DNA of 64,000 nt from assembly GCA_964035575.1 (NCBI GenBank), contig OZ037893.1, forward strand, positions 1,054,001 through 1,118,000. Reading direction: 5' to 3'. The notes below the pieces were generated by a model, which was given only the letters and a program-made list of their open reading frames with translations, was not told the DNA's origin and did not search any database. Every line of letters starts with the position of its first letter. Position 1 is the stretch's first letter. Source of the stretch: Rhynchopus sp. YZ270_cl-10 (taxonomy: Eukaryota > Euglenozoa > Diplonemea > Diplonemida > Diplonemidae). The position numbers and the translations under genes are program-made. Below, one piece after another: positions 63,069 through 64,000 of this stretch.

Positions 63069-63994
63069 CATACTTGGACCGCCCGAAATATATTTCGGGC
63101 GAATTCGGGCGAATTTTTCGGGCGCGGATCCCGAGCGCCCGAAATGTGCCCGAAATATATTTCGGGCGTTTTAAAGGGAATTTATACGTAATTCGGGCGA
63201 ATTCGGGCGCATTTCGGGCGAATTTGGGCACATTTCGGGCGAATTCGGGCGATTTCGGGCAGATTCGGGCGAATTCGGGCGCACAACCAGTATCTTATGT
63301 GTGCTGGGAAGCATGCCACCAGTGTAAAAATCTAACGCTTTGTTTGAAAGATTGGCACAAAATTTGTTCAAAGAAAAAAAAATTGAGCAAAAATTCCTCG
63401 TAGAACCCAACTTATATGAGTGCAGCTCTGTTAGCAGCCACGTATAAAACCGATTTCCCTAACAATTTACACTAAAATACTACTAAAAACGTAAAAAGGC
63501 GATTTTTCACGTTTTGGGCATCTCCTGAGCAACTACAGGCCCGAAACACCCCGAGAATGGGTCAGAACCACCCTGTGACCCGAAAATTCACAAAAATTCA
63601 CCCTGAAATACGAAAAAAATAGTGAAAACCCGGTTCATAGTGTGTTTTGGGTGGGAATAAGCAAATGATAGTCAGAAAACCCGTGATTTGGTGGTGATTC
63701 TCACGGGCCTCCAAAGTGCACTCAGGTGTACAAAAGTTTTCGATTATTGCGTATTTTGACAGATTTGATCATCAAATACTTCCAAATTTTAAAAGTTTTT
63801 TGCGAAAATGAGTAGAACCTACCTAGTCGGTTTTCACCAAGGAAAAAGCGCCCGAATTCGCCCGAAATCTGTATTTCGGGCGACTTCGGGCGTTTTCGGG
63901 CGACTTCGGGCGCACCAAATCGCCCGAAATCCGCCCCTAATTCGCCCGAAATCGCCCGAAATGCCCGAAATATATTTCGGGCGGTCCAAGTATG
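63069..63994. mobile_element. 926-bp TIR element with GAATTCGGGC subterminal repeats
   Basis: 32-bp perfect inverted ends starting CATACTTGGACCGCCCGA. Target duplication TACTTT at 63063-63068 and 63995-64000, exactly at the window end. Arrays of GAATTCGGGC-type 10-mers lie inside the left end (63100-63285) and, inverted, inside the right end (63850-63985). No transposase; the centre (63300-63840) shows nothing recognisable. Confidence 0.92.
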
Positions 63995-64000
63995 TACTTT

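Overview
This is a eukaryotic (protist) nuclear window. Supporting signs are spliceosomal GT-AG introns, several long multidomain proteins (a four-domain voltage-gated Ca2+ channel, a PARP-type ADP-ribosyltransferase, a RanBP2-finger/RRM protein), codon-rich islands of about 50-60% GC, and intergenic DNA made largely of T and A homopolymers. Every intact gene I can support lies on the + strand, and most start codons have a pyrimidine tract and an AG a short way upstream. That arrangement fits polycistronic transcription with trans-splicing, as in Euglenozoa. A diplonemid-like euglenozoan is my best guess. I found no spliced-leader RNA, tRNA or rRNA gene to confirm it.

Layout: 1-100 copy of a dispersed repeat; 395-7805 Ca2+ channel (2 exons; its intron carries a TIR element); 7.8-9.9 kb repeats and a reverse-transcriptase remnant; 9934-11462 NTF2-like-fold protein (3 exons); 11.5-17.5 kb repeat-rich gap; 17465-21936 large uncharacterised protein with possible EF-hand-like stretches (2 exons); 22357-24718 protein with three cyclic-nucleotide-binding-like domains (3 exons); 25514-28573 PDZ/cold-shock-like/RRM-like/ADP-ribosyltransferase protein; 28.6-29.8 kb two minisatellites; 29763-30120 half of a second ADP-ribosyltransferase domain; 31739-32746 ankyrin protein; 32.8-42.9 kb a tandem segmental duplication, each half with one GH2 beta-mannosidase; 43230-44822 RanBP2-finger/RRM protein; 44.8-64 kb almost gene-free, holding TIR elements, minisatellites, palindromes and many short repeats. 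One small three-exon gene (47960-48427) sits inside a TIR element.

The genes do not form an obvious pathway. The channel, the cyclic-nucleotide-binding protein and the possible EF-hand protein could all be signalling or flagellar proteins. The beta-mannosidases would digest mannans outside the cell or in lysosomes. The PARP-like protein and the RRM protein probably act on RNA.

The most unusual content is between the genes. At least six families of short (35-110 nt) elements recur. Most combine a small hairpin whose stem sequence varies by compensatory change with an invariant 3' tail and a homopolymer run. Every copy I recognised reads in the same direction as the genes. Separately, several 0.8-1.4 kb TIR elements have clear target-site duplications, and three of them carry subterminal arrays with a 10-bp unit.
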